Virus record (IMG/VR): IMGVR_UViG_3300025732_003196
Coordinates: 1 to 22,137 of that record
Direction: 5' to 3' (one strand)
From: a virus
Length of the DNA: 22,137 nt
Made by a program: the position numbers and the translations under genes. This document shows positions 5,159 to 13,623 of this stretch, piece by piece (positions within the stretch are counted from its first letter, which is position 1; each line of letters begins with the position of its first letter). The notes under the pieces were generated by a model. That model was not told the origin of the DNA. It ran no database searches and worked only from the letters and a program-made list of their open reading frames with translations.

Positions 5159-6092
5159 TTCTAAAATATATGTTGCTGGGCATCGTGGGTTGGTTGGTTC
5201 TGCGATTATTAGACGATTAAATGAACAAGGTTATAATAATATTATAACTAAAGATAAAAAAGATTTGGACCTAAGAAGACAGTTAGACGTAGAGAATTTT
5301 TTTGATTATCATAAACCAGATTATGTTTTTCTTGCTGCTGCACGAGTTGGTGGAATCGGATACAATAAATCTTGCCCTGCAGATTTTATAAGAGATAATT
5401 TGCAAATACAGACTAATGTAATTGATAGTGCTTATCGCAATAAATGCAAAAAACTTGCTTTTCTTGGATCCGCTTGCATCTATCCAAAACATGCACCTGT
5501 TCCCATAAAAGAAGAGTATTTAATGATATCAGCTTTAGAGGAAACTAATATTGCATATTCTCTTGCCAAAATTTCTGGTTATATAATGTGCAAAAAATAT
5601 TCTGAGCAGTATGGATTCAATACAATATCAGTAATGCCTAATAATCTTTATGGTATTAATGACAATTTTAATATTGAAAGATGTCATGTAATTCCAAGTT
5701 TTATTAATAAATTTATTACTGCTAAAGATAATAATAGTCCAACTGTTACTTGTTTAGGTGATGGAAGTCCAACTAGAGAATTTTTATTTTCCGATGATCT
5801 TGCAGATGGACTTATATTTTTGATGAATAATTATGATGATTCTGATATAATAAATATTGGACCAGATAGAGAAGTGAGTATTAAAGAACTTTCTGAAATT
5901 ATTGCTAAACATGTTGGATATAAAGGATCTATTATTTGGGATACTGAAAAACCAAATGGAACTCCGAGAAGAGCATTAGATACTTCTAAAATAAAATCTT
6001 TAAACTGGATGGCTAAAACTAGTTTAGATGAAGGACTTAGAATTACTATTGAGTGGTTTATGAACAACAGGAGAACATATGAAAAAGTATAA
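5148..6092 (+). CDS. fcl: GDP-L-fucose synthase (or GDP-L-colitose synthase)
   Basis: 314 residues from ATG at 5148, overlapping gmd. It is a bifunctional epimerase/reductase that turns GDP-4-keto-6-deoxy-mannose into GDP-L-fucose using NADPH. Motifs: [10 protein letters not shown] at 11-20; S108 and C110 in GSACIYP; Y137-x3-K141 in [11 protein letters not shown]180 in CHVIPSF. These match the S107/C109/Y136/K140/H179 set of E. coli Fcl. The LYGINDNFN and [14 protein letters not shown] blocks are also typical. The related ColC enzyme acts on the 3-deoxy version of the same substrate. Because a ColD-like gene follows, this protein could serve either or both. Sequence resembles Fcl most. Confidence 0.9.
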   Translation: MKLDSKIYVAGHRGLVGSAIIRRLNEQGYNNIITKDKKDLDLRRQLDVENFFDYHKPDYVFLAAARVGGIGYNKSCPADFIRDNLQIQTNVIDSAYRNKCKKLAFLGSACIYPKHAPVPIKEEYLMISALEETNIAYSLAKISGYIMCKKYSEQYGFNTISVMPNNLYGINDNFNIERCHVIPSFINKFITAKDNNSPTVTCLGDGSPTREFLFSDDLADGLIFLMNNYDDSDIINIGPDREVSIKELSEIIAKHVGYKGSIIWDTEKPNGTPRRALDTSKIKSLNWMAKTSLDEGLRITIEWFMNNRRTYEKV

Positions 6093-7236
6093 ATGGCCTC
6101 TTATGAAAAATACTTTATCTTTTATGGATAGAGTAAAACTTGCTAAATTTGTTTTAACATCAGATAAATTTACTCAGGGTGAAAAGGTAGAGGAATTTGA
6201 AAGAAAATGGTCTCAATGGTTAGGTTGCAAACACTCAATATATGTAACTTCCGGAAGTACTGCTAATTTTCTTCTAGTTGCTGCAGTAATAGAAAAATAT
6301 AATCTTAAAAAAGGCGATAAAGTTTTACTCCCAACTTGTACTTGGGTTACAAATATCAATCCAATTTTTCAACTTGGATTAACTCCAGTTTTTTGTGATG
6401 TTAATCTAGAAGATTATAGTTTTGATGTTGAAAATCTAAAAAGAATATCACAAAAACATCCTGATATTAAACTCATATTTGTCACACATCTTCTTGGCAT
6501 TCCTGCAAACGTTCCAAAATATAAGGAGTATTTTCCCAATGCAGTTTTTCTAGATGATGTTTGCGAATCTCATGGATGTGTTATGGGCAGTAAAGTTGGT
6601 TCCAATAGTGTCGGATCAACATTTAGTTTTTACTTCGGTCATCATATGTCAACTATTGAAGGAGGGATGATATCTACGAATGATAGTGATCTTTATGATC
6701 TTATGAAACTAAAAAGGTCTCATGGACTTGCAAGAGTTTCTGATAAATTTAAAGAGTATATTCAAAAGAATCCAGAGATTGAAGAGTCATTTTTGTTTGT
6801 GACTGATGGATATAATTTTAGGAATACTGAAATTGGAGCAGTTCTTGGAATCAATCAACTAAAAAGACTTGATAAGTTTATCCAGATACGAAGAGAAAAC
6901 TATAGGAGATATGTTGAAATCGTTAATAAATCAGATAAACTTTTTAAGGTAACTTATAACTATGGTAATAGTTCTTTCTGTTTTCCTTTTATATGTAAGA
7001 CTAAAGAGATAAAAACAGAATTAATTAACCTACTTGAAAAGTATGGTGTGGAGTATCGTCCAGTTGTTGGAGGTAATTTATTAAGACAACCATATTTGAA
7101 TTATGAAGTTGAGTGTGCATCCAAAACTTTAAATTCTGATATAATTCATGAGAATGGAATTTACATTGGTAATAATCAGTTTGTGGGCAACCAAGAAATG
7201 AGAATTTTAGAAAATATTATTAATGAACTGGGATAA
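6079..7236 (+). CDS. colD: GDP-4-keto-6-deoxymannose 3-dehydratase, ColD type
   Basis: 385 residues, PLP-dependent DegT/DnrJ/EryC1 fold. In sugar aminotransferases of this family a lysine binds PLP; here the position holds H188 (SFYFGHHMSTIEGGM, 183-197). This is the same residue and number as the catalytic His188 of E. coli ColD, which removes the 3-hydroxyl of GDP-4-keto-6-deoxymannose on the way to GDP-colitose. Other matches to ColD are SSG/TSGSTANFL (58-65), DDVCESHGC (159-167), EESFxFV with GYNFRNTE, and GINQLKRLDKFIQIRREN. Family length is about 388, so it is complete. A good ribosome site (AGGAG) lies before the ATG, and it overlaps fcl by 14 bases. RfbH-like enzymes also use His, but act on CDP sugars; gmd next door favours the GDP route. 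Confidence 0.85.
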   Translation: MKKYKWPLMKNTLSFMDRVKLAKFVLTSDKFTQGEKVEEFERKWSQWLGCKHSIYVTSGSTANFLLVAAVIEKYNLKKGDKVLLPTCTWVTNINPIFQLGLTPVFCDVNLEDYSFDVENLKRISQKHPDIKLIFVTHLLGIPANVPKYKEYFPNAVFLDDVCESHGCVMGSKVGSNSVGSTFSFYFGHHMSTIEGGMISTNDSDLYDLMKLKRSHGLARVSDKFKEYIQKNPEIEESFLFVTDGYNFRNTEIGAVLGINQLKRLDKFIQIRRENYRRYVEIVNKSDKLFKVTYNYGNSSFCFPFICKTKEIKTELINLLEKYGVEYRPVVGGNLLRQPYLNYEVECASKTLNSDIIHENGIYIGNNQFVGNQEMRILENIINELG

Positions 7237-7239
7237 TCT

Positions 7240-8094
7240 ATGAAAATTAATCTTTATAATGATTTTCATAATGGGGACATCTTTTATTCAAGAATTATTA
7301 TTGAGCAACTCTTGAAGAATGGATTTGAGGTTTCCTATAATCACGGAATGAATCCAAAAATCTTGTCTGATTATGGCGACATTTATAATGGACCATTGAA
7401 TCCAAACATTCATGTGTCAAGAGGTGACAATAATTTTGAACAAAATATTATCAATACTTGGATTGGAAAAGAAGATGCTAAATTTGTAAAGGTCGATGCT
7501 TGTTCTTTCAGAGGATATGTGCCTCTTGCAAATGAAATCTTTGATTATTATGGAATCAAATATGATAATGAAGAGGACATTCTTCCAGTCGTAAGATTTA
7601 GTAATCTGTCATCAAATCAATTAGATAGAATAAGTGACATTTTGTATCCTTTTGGAATATCTTATGACAAGATTATTATGATATGTAATAATAATTGTTT
7701 ATCTGGGCAATCTGAAAACTTTGATTTTGATCCAGTTATAAGTTATCTCAGTCAAAATTATCCAAAATGTTTGTTTTTAGTCACTAATAATACCTCAGTG
7801 ATTAATGAAAATATAATCAGTGTCTCTACGATTACTGAAAAAGTTGACTGTGATTTATTGTTGATTTCTTATATCTCTAAAGTTTGTGATATAATAGTTG
7901 GTAGAGCATCTGGACCATATTGTTATACTCATATTAAAGAAAATCTTCTAGATGATAAAAAAACTTATATCAGTTTTACCTATTATTCTAGTGAAGGAAT
8001 CTGGTATCATAACTCTAAATCAAAACAAGTATGGTCAGATAATTATGATCTAAATCATATTTGTGAAACTATCGAAAATGAAATTAAAATCTAA
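7240..8094 (+). CDS. Unrecognised cassette protein, possibly GT-B glycosyltransferase, 284 aa
   Basis: 284 residues starting two bases after the colD stop. The N-terminus MKINLYNDFHNGDIFYSRI resembles the opening of GT9/heptosyltransferase-like proteins (a strand followed by G-D and a helix). A later stretch, KVCDIIVGRASGPYCYTHIK (about 220-240), resembles the D-x-x-x-G-x-x-S-G nucleotide-sugar-binding part of GT-B enzymes. There are no membrane segments or signal peptide. A glycan role is inferred from context and these weak similarities; no firm family can be named. Confidence 0.6.
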   Translation: MKINLYNDFHNGDIFYSRIIIEQLLKNGFEVSYNHGMNPKILSDYGDIYNGPLNPNIHVSRGDNNFEQNIINTWIGKEDAKFVKVDACSFRGYVPLANEIFDYYGIKYDNEEDILPVVRFSNLSSNQLDRISDILYPFGISYDKIIMICNNNCLSGQSENFDFDPVISYLSQNYPKCLFLVTNNTSVINENIISVSTITEKVDCDLLLISYISKVCDIIVGRASGPYCYTHIKENLLDDKKTYISFTYYSSEGIWYHNSKSKQVWSDNYDLNHICETIENEIKI

Positions 8095-8104
8095 GGAAAG
8101 TAAA

Positions 8105-8458
8105 ATGGAAACAAATTTTGGTGAAGTGATTGAAAGATGTCTCAAGGAGACTATCAACTCAGTTCTTTCTAGGAGAGAGTTGACTGAGGTTGAATATATT
8201 CAAACAGATAATCTTGGTGAAGTCGTTGAGAAACTTGCTATCCTTCATATTAGAACTTGGATGTTAGAGGATGCAATTCAAGATGCAACTACGGATCAGG
8301 AAATTGCAGAACTTAAGAGAAAGATTGATACTTGTTTTAAAGTTAAGAGACCGAAACTGGTTCAAGCAATTAATCTATTAGTTGAAGATTCGATTGCAAA
8401 CAATAAGTCTCTTCGTGAGGATTCTGTAAAGTTATATAAAGGTGTTTCTAATGAGTAA
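8105..8458 (+). CDS. Small helical protein of glycan clusters, 117 aa, unknown function
   Basis: ATG at 8105 is preferred because AAGGA sits just before it; an in-frame ATG at 8063 lies within the upstream gene. The 117 residues are nearly all helical. The central part (TDNLGEVVEKLAILHIRTW, then MLEDAIQDATTDQEIAELKR, KIDTCFKVKRPKLVQAINLL) resembles, by arrangement, small helical proteins such as DUF4254 and DUF6165 that occur within lipopolysaccharide clusters. Their biochemical role is not known to me. It overlaps the next gene by 8 bases, so its product is made together with the fucosyltransferase that follows. Confidence 0.65.
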   Translation: METNFGEVIERCLKETINSVLSRRELTEVEYIQTDNLGEVVEKLAILHIRTWMLEDAIQDATTDQEIAELKRKIDTCFKVKRPKLVQAINLLVEDSIANNKSLREDSVKLYKGVSNE

Positions 8459-9260
8459 GGTTAAGTTAAATCTTATTGGAGATTCATTTACACATCTTAC
8501 TCACGGCAATAAAGGATACTCAGTTCATGGTAAAGAGTCAAAAACTATGGAATGGGTATTTGATAATAATGTTGGTACATCTTTCTATGTTGATGGGAAA
8601 ATGTATGAGGCATTTTCTGATAATGTCAAAGGTGTAAAATATGGATGGTTACTTGAATCTAAATATGTCACTCCAGAAATTGTTAGTGATGTAAGAAATA
8701 AGTATAAAGAATACTTTGAAGTTTTTAGATATATCTTTACACACAATAAAGAATTTCTTGATCTTGACGAAAGATTTAAGTGGTGTCCTCCTAATGGATC
8801 TTGGATTAAGGAACCAAAGATCTATCCAAAATCAAAGATAATTTCATTTATCACATCAAATAAAAACTCTACTCCCGGTCATAAATTGAGACTTCAATGG
8901 GTAGATATGATTGGCGATCAAGTAGATCTTTATGGTAGAGGATTTAAAGAGATCTCAAGTAAAGAAGAAGGTTTATGTGATTATATGTTCTCTGTTGCAA
9001 TCGAAAATGGTTTCTATGAATCTTATTACACTGAAAAAATTCTAGATTGTTTTGCTACTGGAACTATACCTGTGTATAAAGGAACTCCTGACATTGGAAA
9101 TTTCTTTAATCTTGAAGGTATCGTTGAACTTTCTGAAGAGTTTGAAGTTTCTGAGGAAATATACTATAATAAGATGGAAGCAATTGAAGATAACTTGGAA
9201 AGAGTTAAGAAAATAGAAGTATTGGAAGATTTTATTTTAAGAACATATGATATCGTTTAA
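8451..9260 (+). CDS. GT10 fucosyltransferase (alpha-1,3/1,4 type)
   Basis: 269 residues from ATG at 8451. The C-terminal half has the GT10 donor-binding signature: FSVAIENGFYESYYTEK (180-196) followed by ILDCFATGTIPVYKGTPDI (197-215), with E185, N186, E195 and K196 at the positions that hold GDP-fucose in this family. The N-terminal acceptor domain (1-150) is less conserved, as usual. GT10 enzymes move fucose from GDP-L-fucose to GlcNAc or glucose, as in Lewis-type antigens of Helicobacter. It lacks an N-terminal anchor and the amphipathic tail repeats of H. pylori enzymes. It lies between the GDP-fucose genes and a GT11 gene, which overlaps its end by 14 bases. Confidence 0.88.
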   Translation: MSKVKLNLIGDSFTHLTHGNKGYSVHGKESKTMEWVFDNNVGTSFYVDGKMYEAFSDNVKGVKYGWLLESKYVTPEIVSDVRNKYKEYFEVFRYIFTHNKEFLDLDERFKWCPPNGSWIKEPKIYPKSKIISFITSNKNSTPGHKLRLQWVDMIGDQVDLYGRGFKEISSKEEGLCDYMFSVAIENGFYESYYTEKILDCFATGTIPVYKGTPDIGNFFNLEGIVELSEEFEVSEEIYYNKMEAIEDNLERVKKIEVLEDFILRTYDIV

Positions 9261-10050
9261 CCATCTTGGAAATCTTGGAAGACTTGGAAACCAAATGTTT
9301 CAATATTCTGCTTTAAAGGGCATAGCATTAAAACATGGTTATGATTATTGTATTCCTCCTAGAAGTTTGTTTGGGGTAAAAGATCATAATGTAAAATATT
9401 CCGAAAGTATTCTTTATGATATTTTTGATTTGGAAAAAAATAATAATATTGAAATCACCTCAAATGCTATTTTATACGAAAACCAGTTTCATGTTAATGA
9501 AGATATTTTAGAAAAGTGTCCCGATAAAGTAGATCTTTATGGATATTTTCAATCAGAAAAATACTTTTTGCACATAAAAGACGAAATAAAGAAAGATTTT
9601 ACTTTTAAATCAAATTTGCTTTTAGAATGTAAAAAAATTTTTAATGATTTTTTAGTAAATCAAGAAGTTATTTCTTTGCATATAAGACGTGGTGATTATA
9701 TTATCAATGATAATCATCCTCTCCAATCAATTGAGTATTATAAAAATGCATTAAAATATTTTAATGAAAATATTCCGGTTTTAGTTTTTTCTGATGATCC
9801 AACTTGGTGCTCAGAGCAAAAAATGTTTGAATCTGATCGTTTTATGATATCTGAAAAAAATACTACAGATATTGATCTTTGTTTGATGACGTTGTGTGAC
9901 TATCATATAATAGCAAATAGTTCTTTTAGTTGGTGGGGTGCTTGGTTAGCAGATAGTAAAAAAGTTATAGCACCTAAAAAATGGTTTGCTGGTGACTGTA
10001 TAAATCATAATACCAGAGATTTGTATTGTTTGGATTGGATTTTAATATAG
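9247..10050 (+). CDS. GT11 alpha-1,2-fucosyltransferase
   Basis: 267 residues with all the GT11 motifs: GNLGRLGNQMFQYSALKG (8-25), HIRRGDY (145-151), VFSDDPTWC (180-188) and HIIANSSFSWWGAWL (220-234). The family transfers L-fucose in alpha-1,2 linkage to galactose, making the H-type structure, and is found in bacterial O-antigen clusters. The length is typical of bacterial forms (about 280-300), complete at both ends, and cytoplasmic. Its start overlaps the GT10 gene by 14 bases. Together with Gmd and Fcl it makes a self-contained fucosylation set. The acceptor is unknown. Confidence 0.93.
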   Translation: MISFNHLGNLGRLGNQMFQYSALKGIALKHGYDYCIPPRSLFGVKDHNVKYSESILYDIFDLEKNNNIEITSNAILYENQFHVNEDILEKCPDKVDLYGYFQSEKYFLHIKDEIKKDFTFKSNLLLECKKIFNDFLVNQEVISLHIRRGDYIINDNHPLQSIEYYKNALKYFNENIPVLVFSDDPTWCSEQKMFESDRFMISEKNTTDIDLCLMTLCDYHIIANSSFSWWGAWLADSKKVIAPKKWFAGDCINHNTRDLYCLDWILI

Positions 10051-10059
10051 GAGAAAAAA

Positions 10060-10872
10060 ATGAAAAAAGTGCAGCATTTTATTTTTAGTTGGTCAAGAGT
10101 TACAGAAGATGTAAAAAAAATTCAAAAAGATCTTCAAGATTCTGGGTATCAAGTTGATGTAATTAACTGTGATGATAATTCACAGGATGGATGGATTAAT
10201 ATTGGTAATGATTATTGGTTGTACGGACAATTTTTTACTTGTATAAATCATTTTAATTTTGATAATGATTATCTAAATGTAATGTTGGGTGATGTTGAAA
10301 CTGATAGTTACCCTGAACTTTTTAGGAGAACCGAAGAAGTCGTGAGTGAGGTTGAAAATGTTGGTATTTATGCACCAGATTATGGTAATAAAGAAAAATG
10401 TTGGTGGATTATTGATAATGTTTCTGTAGACAAATTTGATAATTATAATACTGTGGAATTTGATGATCCAAATCTTGTCGCTGGCACAATGTGCGATTTT
10501 TTCTATCTTACTATCCACAAAGATATTGTGGTTGAATATAAAGATTTTATTGATTTTCTTCTAAAAGAACATCCAGACTTTAAATTTTGGAAAGGTCATG
10601 GATGGGGTATTGATTTAATCCTTTGTGCCTTTGCACATATGCAAAATAAATTTGTAATTAGGGATAAGAAAATTGTCTTAGGTCATGGTATTGATAATGG
10701 TCATTCTGGTCCAGATTCTTCAATTAACTATAATAAATTAATAGAAGAATACAATAAATTTATGGGATCAAAATCTCAAAGAGCTCAAAGTAAAATAAAA
10801 GCAGCTCTTGATAGGTGCCCTCCACACGAAAACAAAACTGTTTATACTACTATTGAGGAACTTTGGAAATGA
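10060..10872 (+). CDS. Putative glycosyltransferase, family unassigned, 270 aa
   Basis: 270 residues with a strong ribosome site (AGGAG) before the ATG. The opening (QHFIFSWSRVTEDVKKIQKD) and VDVINCDD resemble the first two strands of GT-A folds. NVMLGDVETDSYPELFRR at about 73-90 holds a D-x-E set where GT-A enzymes keep their metal-binding D-x-D. A region around 190-210 (KFWKGHGWGIDLILCAFAHM) resembles the W-G-x-D segment of GT2-type enzymes, and GHGIDNGHSG could hold the last metal ligand. The C-terminal 40 residues are basic and helical. Sits between the H-type fucosyltransferase and the GT6 gene. A transferase role is likely but not proven. Confidence 0.65.
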   Translation: MKKVQHFIFSWSRVTEDVKKIQKDLQDSGYQVDVINCDDNSQDGWINIGNDYWLYGQFFTCINHFNFDNDYLNVMLGDVETDSYPELFRRTEEVVSEVENVGIYAPDYGNKEKCWWIIDNVSVDKFDNYNTVEFDDPNLVAGTMCDFFYLTIHKDIVVEYKDFIDFLLKEHPDFKFWKGHGWGIDLILCAFAHMQNKFVIRDKKIVLGHGIDNGHSGPDSSINYNKLIEEYNKFMGSKSQRAQSKIKAALDRCPPHENKTVYTTIEELWK

Positions 10873-11327
10873 ATAAGAATTCTAAAATTTTTGTTGCTGG
10901 TAATTTTAATGCTTATCTTTTTCACCCAAGAGATTGGATATATTGGGGATATAGAGAAGATTTAATAAATTTTTTTGATATCCCATTTCAAGTAAATGAA
11001 GAATGCCAAAGATTAAATGTCAATAAACAAAAATGTGAAAACAATGGAGAATATTTTAAACTTTTCACTAGACCAGAAACATATTTGGGGTCATATTATG
11101 CAAGTAGATTTGATGAGAGAGTTGTAAAGATGGTAAATAACCAAAGTGAATATCTTTATGATGATGCTCCTAAAATTGAAGAAGCATATGCTGTTAGTAA
11201 TGAAATTATGACTAAACTTTTTAAATCATTTCCAAGAACAGGTATTAACTTTGTTTGGCCAAAAAATAATATTTGGCATTTTCCAATCTCATTGCAGCAT
11301 GAGATTTGGCATGAAGAAGGTATGTAA
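10869..11327 (+). CDS. Unrecognised cassette protein, 152 aa
   Basis: ATG at 10869 overlaps the previous stop (ATGA); a TTG six bases upstream is also in frame. The 152 residues are rich in aromatics (FHPRDWIYWGYREDLINFF; NFVWPKNNIWHFPISLQHEIWHEE). No glycosyltransferase or nucleotide-binding motif could be seen, and there are no membrane segments. Repeated W-H pairs near the end could bind sugar or metal; this is only a guess. Context places it in the fucose part of the cassette. Confidence 0.6.
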   Translation: MNKNSKIFVAGNFNAYLFHPRDWIYWGYREDLINFFDIPFQVNEECQRLNVNKQKCENNGEYFKLFTRPETYLGSYYASRFDERVVKMVNNQSEYLYDDAPKIEEAYAVSNEIMTKLFKSFPRTGINFVWPKNNIWHFPISLQHEIWHEEGM

Positions 11328-11345
11328 TTTTATTTTTTTTTTACT

Positions 11346-12050
11346 ATGAAAATCTGTATCCTTAATATAGCGACAAATAAATATATTCAATTTGTTGAAT
11401 CTTTACTTGATTCTGTAGACGAAAATTTTTTAAATGGACACGATATTTCTGCATTAGTGTTTACTAACCATGAAATTGAAGAATCTTCGGATAATGTAAA
11501 GATTTCTCAAATTGATCATGAACCTTGGCCGATTCCCACTCTAAAAAGATATCATTATTTTCTTAAAGAAAGGGAGTATATTTCTCAATTTGATTATTGC
11601 TTTTATATGGATGTTGATATGAGAATTGAAGGAAAAGTTGGTGATGAAATTTTAGGAGATCTTGTAGCAACTCAACATCCTGGATTCTGGTTTAAGACTA
11701 ATCAAGAGTTTTCATATGAACGCCGTCCAGAGTCAACTGCATATGTTCCTTTTGGTGAAGGAAAGATGTATTATGCAGGTGGATTCAATGGTGGAAAACC
11801 TGAACATTTTCTAAAAATGTCAGAAACTATTGTATCGAATATTGAAAAAGACTTTGAGAAAGGATTGATTGCAGTGTGGCATGATGAGTCACATATGAAT
11901 CGTTATTTGATTGATAATCCTCCCACTGTAGAATTGAATTCTTCTTATTGTTATCCAGAAGCAGTTCGATTCAATCCTGGTGGATGGAATGTTCCTTTTG
12001 AACCAAAGATTGTTGCTCTTGAAAAAAATCATTCTCAAGTTCGCTCATGA
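11346..12050 (+). CDS. GT6 glycosyltransferase (ABO blood-group transferase family)
   Basis: 234 residues. All recognisable GT6 blocks are present: FYMDVDMRIE with the metal-binding D89-V-D91; ATQHPGFWF (108-116); YERRPESTAYVP (124-135); YYAGGFNGG (142-150); and AVWHDESHMNRYL (176-188), the family's donor/acceptor loop containing E181. The family transfers Gal or GalNAc in alpha-1,3 linkage to galactose, in the ABO enzymes to galactose already carrying alpha-1,2-fucose. Many bacterial members carry N-x-N in place of D-x-D; this one keeps D-x-D as in vertebrate enzymes. It has no membrane anchor. The nearby GT11 gene would supply the expected acceptor. The next gene starts within the stop (ATGA). 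Confidence 0.9.
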   Translation: MKICILNIATNKYIQFVESLLDSVDENFLNGHDISALVFTNHEIEESSDNVKISQIDHEPWPIPTLKRYHYFLKEREYISQFDYCFYMDVDMRIEGKVGDEILGDLVATQHPGFWFKTNQEFSYERRPESTAYVPFGEGKMYYAGGFNGGKPEHFLKMSETIVSNIEKDFEKGLIAVWHDESHMNRYLIDNPPTVELNSSYCYPEAVRFNPGGWNVPFEPKIVALEKNHSQVRS

Positions 12051-12799
12051 TTATAGACTTACTTGATGTTCCTGTTTACTACATTAATCTCGATAGTGAT
12101 GAAGAGAAGAGAAAATCTACAGAGACTCTTCTCAAAAGAACGGGGTTTAGAAATGTAATCAGAGTTTCTGCAATCTTTCATCCAAAAGGTAGAATTATTG
12201 GATGTGCTCGTTCACATTATGAGGTCTTAAAAGAAGCAAAACCACCATTCATTATCATTGAAGATGACTGTGCTCTCAATAAAGACTTTGTAAATGAGAT
12301 AAAAGTCCCAGATGATTCTGATGCACTTTACCTGGGAATCTCTCACTGGGGTCGATATTTGAATCACTCTGGACCATATGTTCATTATGAGAAAGTTGAT
12401 GATGATATTGTAAGAGTTTATAACATGCTTGCAACACATGCAATTATGTATTTGTCACAATCATATGTTGACATATGCAAAAGAATATCATATCATTATG
12501 GATATGAAGTAGAAGGACATCTTGACATTGGATTTGCAGAAATCCATAAATTTTATAAAGTTTATAGTTATAATGAACCCCTTCTTAGACAATATGATTG
12601 GAGTGCTGTAACATCCGGAAAATTGAGCGAAGTCTCAATAGACAAGATGAAATCCGAATCATTGTTTAATAGTATTTTGAAATCAGATGAAAATTATTAT
12701 AAACTTAATTCTGAATTTAAATCTCCCATTAAACCACTTATAGAGATGAGAGATGTAAATGGAATTCCTGGATATTATTTACCGACGAGGATAATGTGA
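12047..12799 (+). CDS. GT25-like glycosyltransferase
   Basis: 250 residues. The N-terminus PVYYINLDSDEEKR (9-22) is the GT25 opening (LPS beta-1,4-galactosyltransferase type). RIIGCARSHYEVLKEA (49-64) matches the G-C-x-x-S-H-x-x-x-x block, and FIIIEDDC (68-75) carries the metal-binding acids. The substrate cannot be assigned, since GT25 members move galactose, glucose or other sugars. The C-terminus ends RDVNGIPGYYLPTRIM; a related ending occurs as a remnant at 13624-13704. It is joined by ATGA to the GT6 gene and by an overlapping GTG to the next gene, so all three are co-translated. Confidence 0.82.
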   Translation: MIIDLLDVPVYYINLDSDEEKRKSTETLLKRTGFRNVIRVSAIFHPKGRIIGCARSHYEVLKEAKPPFIIIEDDCALNKDFVNEIKVPDDSDALYLGISHWGRYLNHSGPYVHYEKVDDDIVRVYNMLATHAIMYLSQSYVDICKRISYHYGYEVEGHLDIGFAEIHKFYKVYSYNEPLLRQYDWSAVTSGKLSEVSIDKMKSESLFNSILKSDENYYKLNSEFKSPIKPLIEMRDVNGIPGYYLPTRIM

Positions 12800-13614
12800 A
12801 AATATTTACATTTACTTTTAATAGACCTGATATTTTAGAGATACAGTATAAAACTTTTAAAAAATATTGTAAAAATGATTTTGAATTTATTGTCATTCAT
12901 GACAGTAGAAATGAAGAATATGTAGATGAATTTTCAAGTATTTGTGAAAAAAATAATTTTAAATTTTATCATCATAAATCCAGAGCAGGTAAACAACCTA
13001 GTGAATATCATAGCGATGTTTTAATGTGGACATATAAAAATATTGTCTGTAAAAAATACATTGATGATATTATTTTCTTTTTAGATCATGATATTTTTAT
13101 GGTTGACTATTTGGACATATTAAAATATATTGATAAATTTGATATGGTCACTTTTTTTCAGAGAAGACCAGATCCTGGTGAACACATAAAATATCCAAAA
13201 ATTTCCAACTCAATATCAATTGATGATTCAATTTTGTATTATGCTTGGCCTGGATTTTGTATATTTAAAAATAGTAAATTAAAAGATAAACCTTTTGATT
13301 TTATGTGTAAACTGCCAAGTGAACTTTCCGAACTTCCAGAAAATTTACGACAAAATTTAGATAGTGGAGGAGGAACATACAAGTTATTTAAAGATAAGTC
13401 TTTATTGATTAAGAATGTAGGATTTGAGCATATTAAAATGTATAATGGATTTGAAGTAATTAATAATCTAGTTAATAACGGTCACGATTACTTATTTTTG
13501 TGTGATAGAAAATTTTTACATTATAAAAATGCTTCAAATTGGCATACTTTTTATAGCGTAGTTGATACCGACAAGACAAATATTTTATTCAAAATATTTG
13601 AAGATATTAATTGA
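12796..13614 (+). CDS. GT-A-like glycosyltransferase, paralogue of the gene at 16771
   Basis: 272 residues with a GTG start at 12796, inside the stop of the GT25 gene. The opening FTFTFNRPDILEIQYKTF and IDDIIFFLDHDIFMVDYL (D97-H-D99) are typical of a GT-A nucleotide-sugar-binding core. The C-terminal DRKFLHYKNASNWHTFYS closely resembles LDCKFLHYRAGTNWHTQSS in the gene at 16771, and the N-termini also match (NRPDxxEIQ), so the two are paralogues. Donor and acceptor unknown. The gene is very AT-rich. It is followed by a 91-base gap with a gene remnant. Confidence 0.75.
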   Translation: MKIFTFTFNRPDILEIQYKTFKKYCKNDFEFIVIHDSRNEEYVDEFSSICEKNNFKFYHHKSRAGKQPSEYHSDVLMWTYKNIVCKKYIDDIIFFLDHDIFMVDYLDILKYIDKFDMVTFFQRRPDPGEHIKYPKISNSISIDDSILYYAWPGFCIFKNSKLKDKPFDFMCKLPSELSELPENLRQNLDSGGGTYKLFKDKSLLIKNVGFEHIKMYNGFEVINNLVNNGHDYLFLCDRKFLHYKNASNWHTFYSVVDTDKTNILFKIFEDIN

Positions 13615-13623
13615 GAGTAATAG

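Noticed and set aside
6079-7236. Calling the PLP-fold protein a perosamine or other sugar aminotransferase
   Set aside because: The lysine needed for transamination is histidine (H188), as in ColD, and other blocks also favour ColD.
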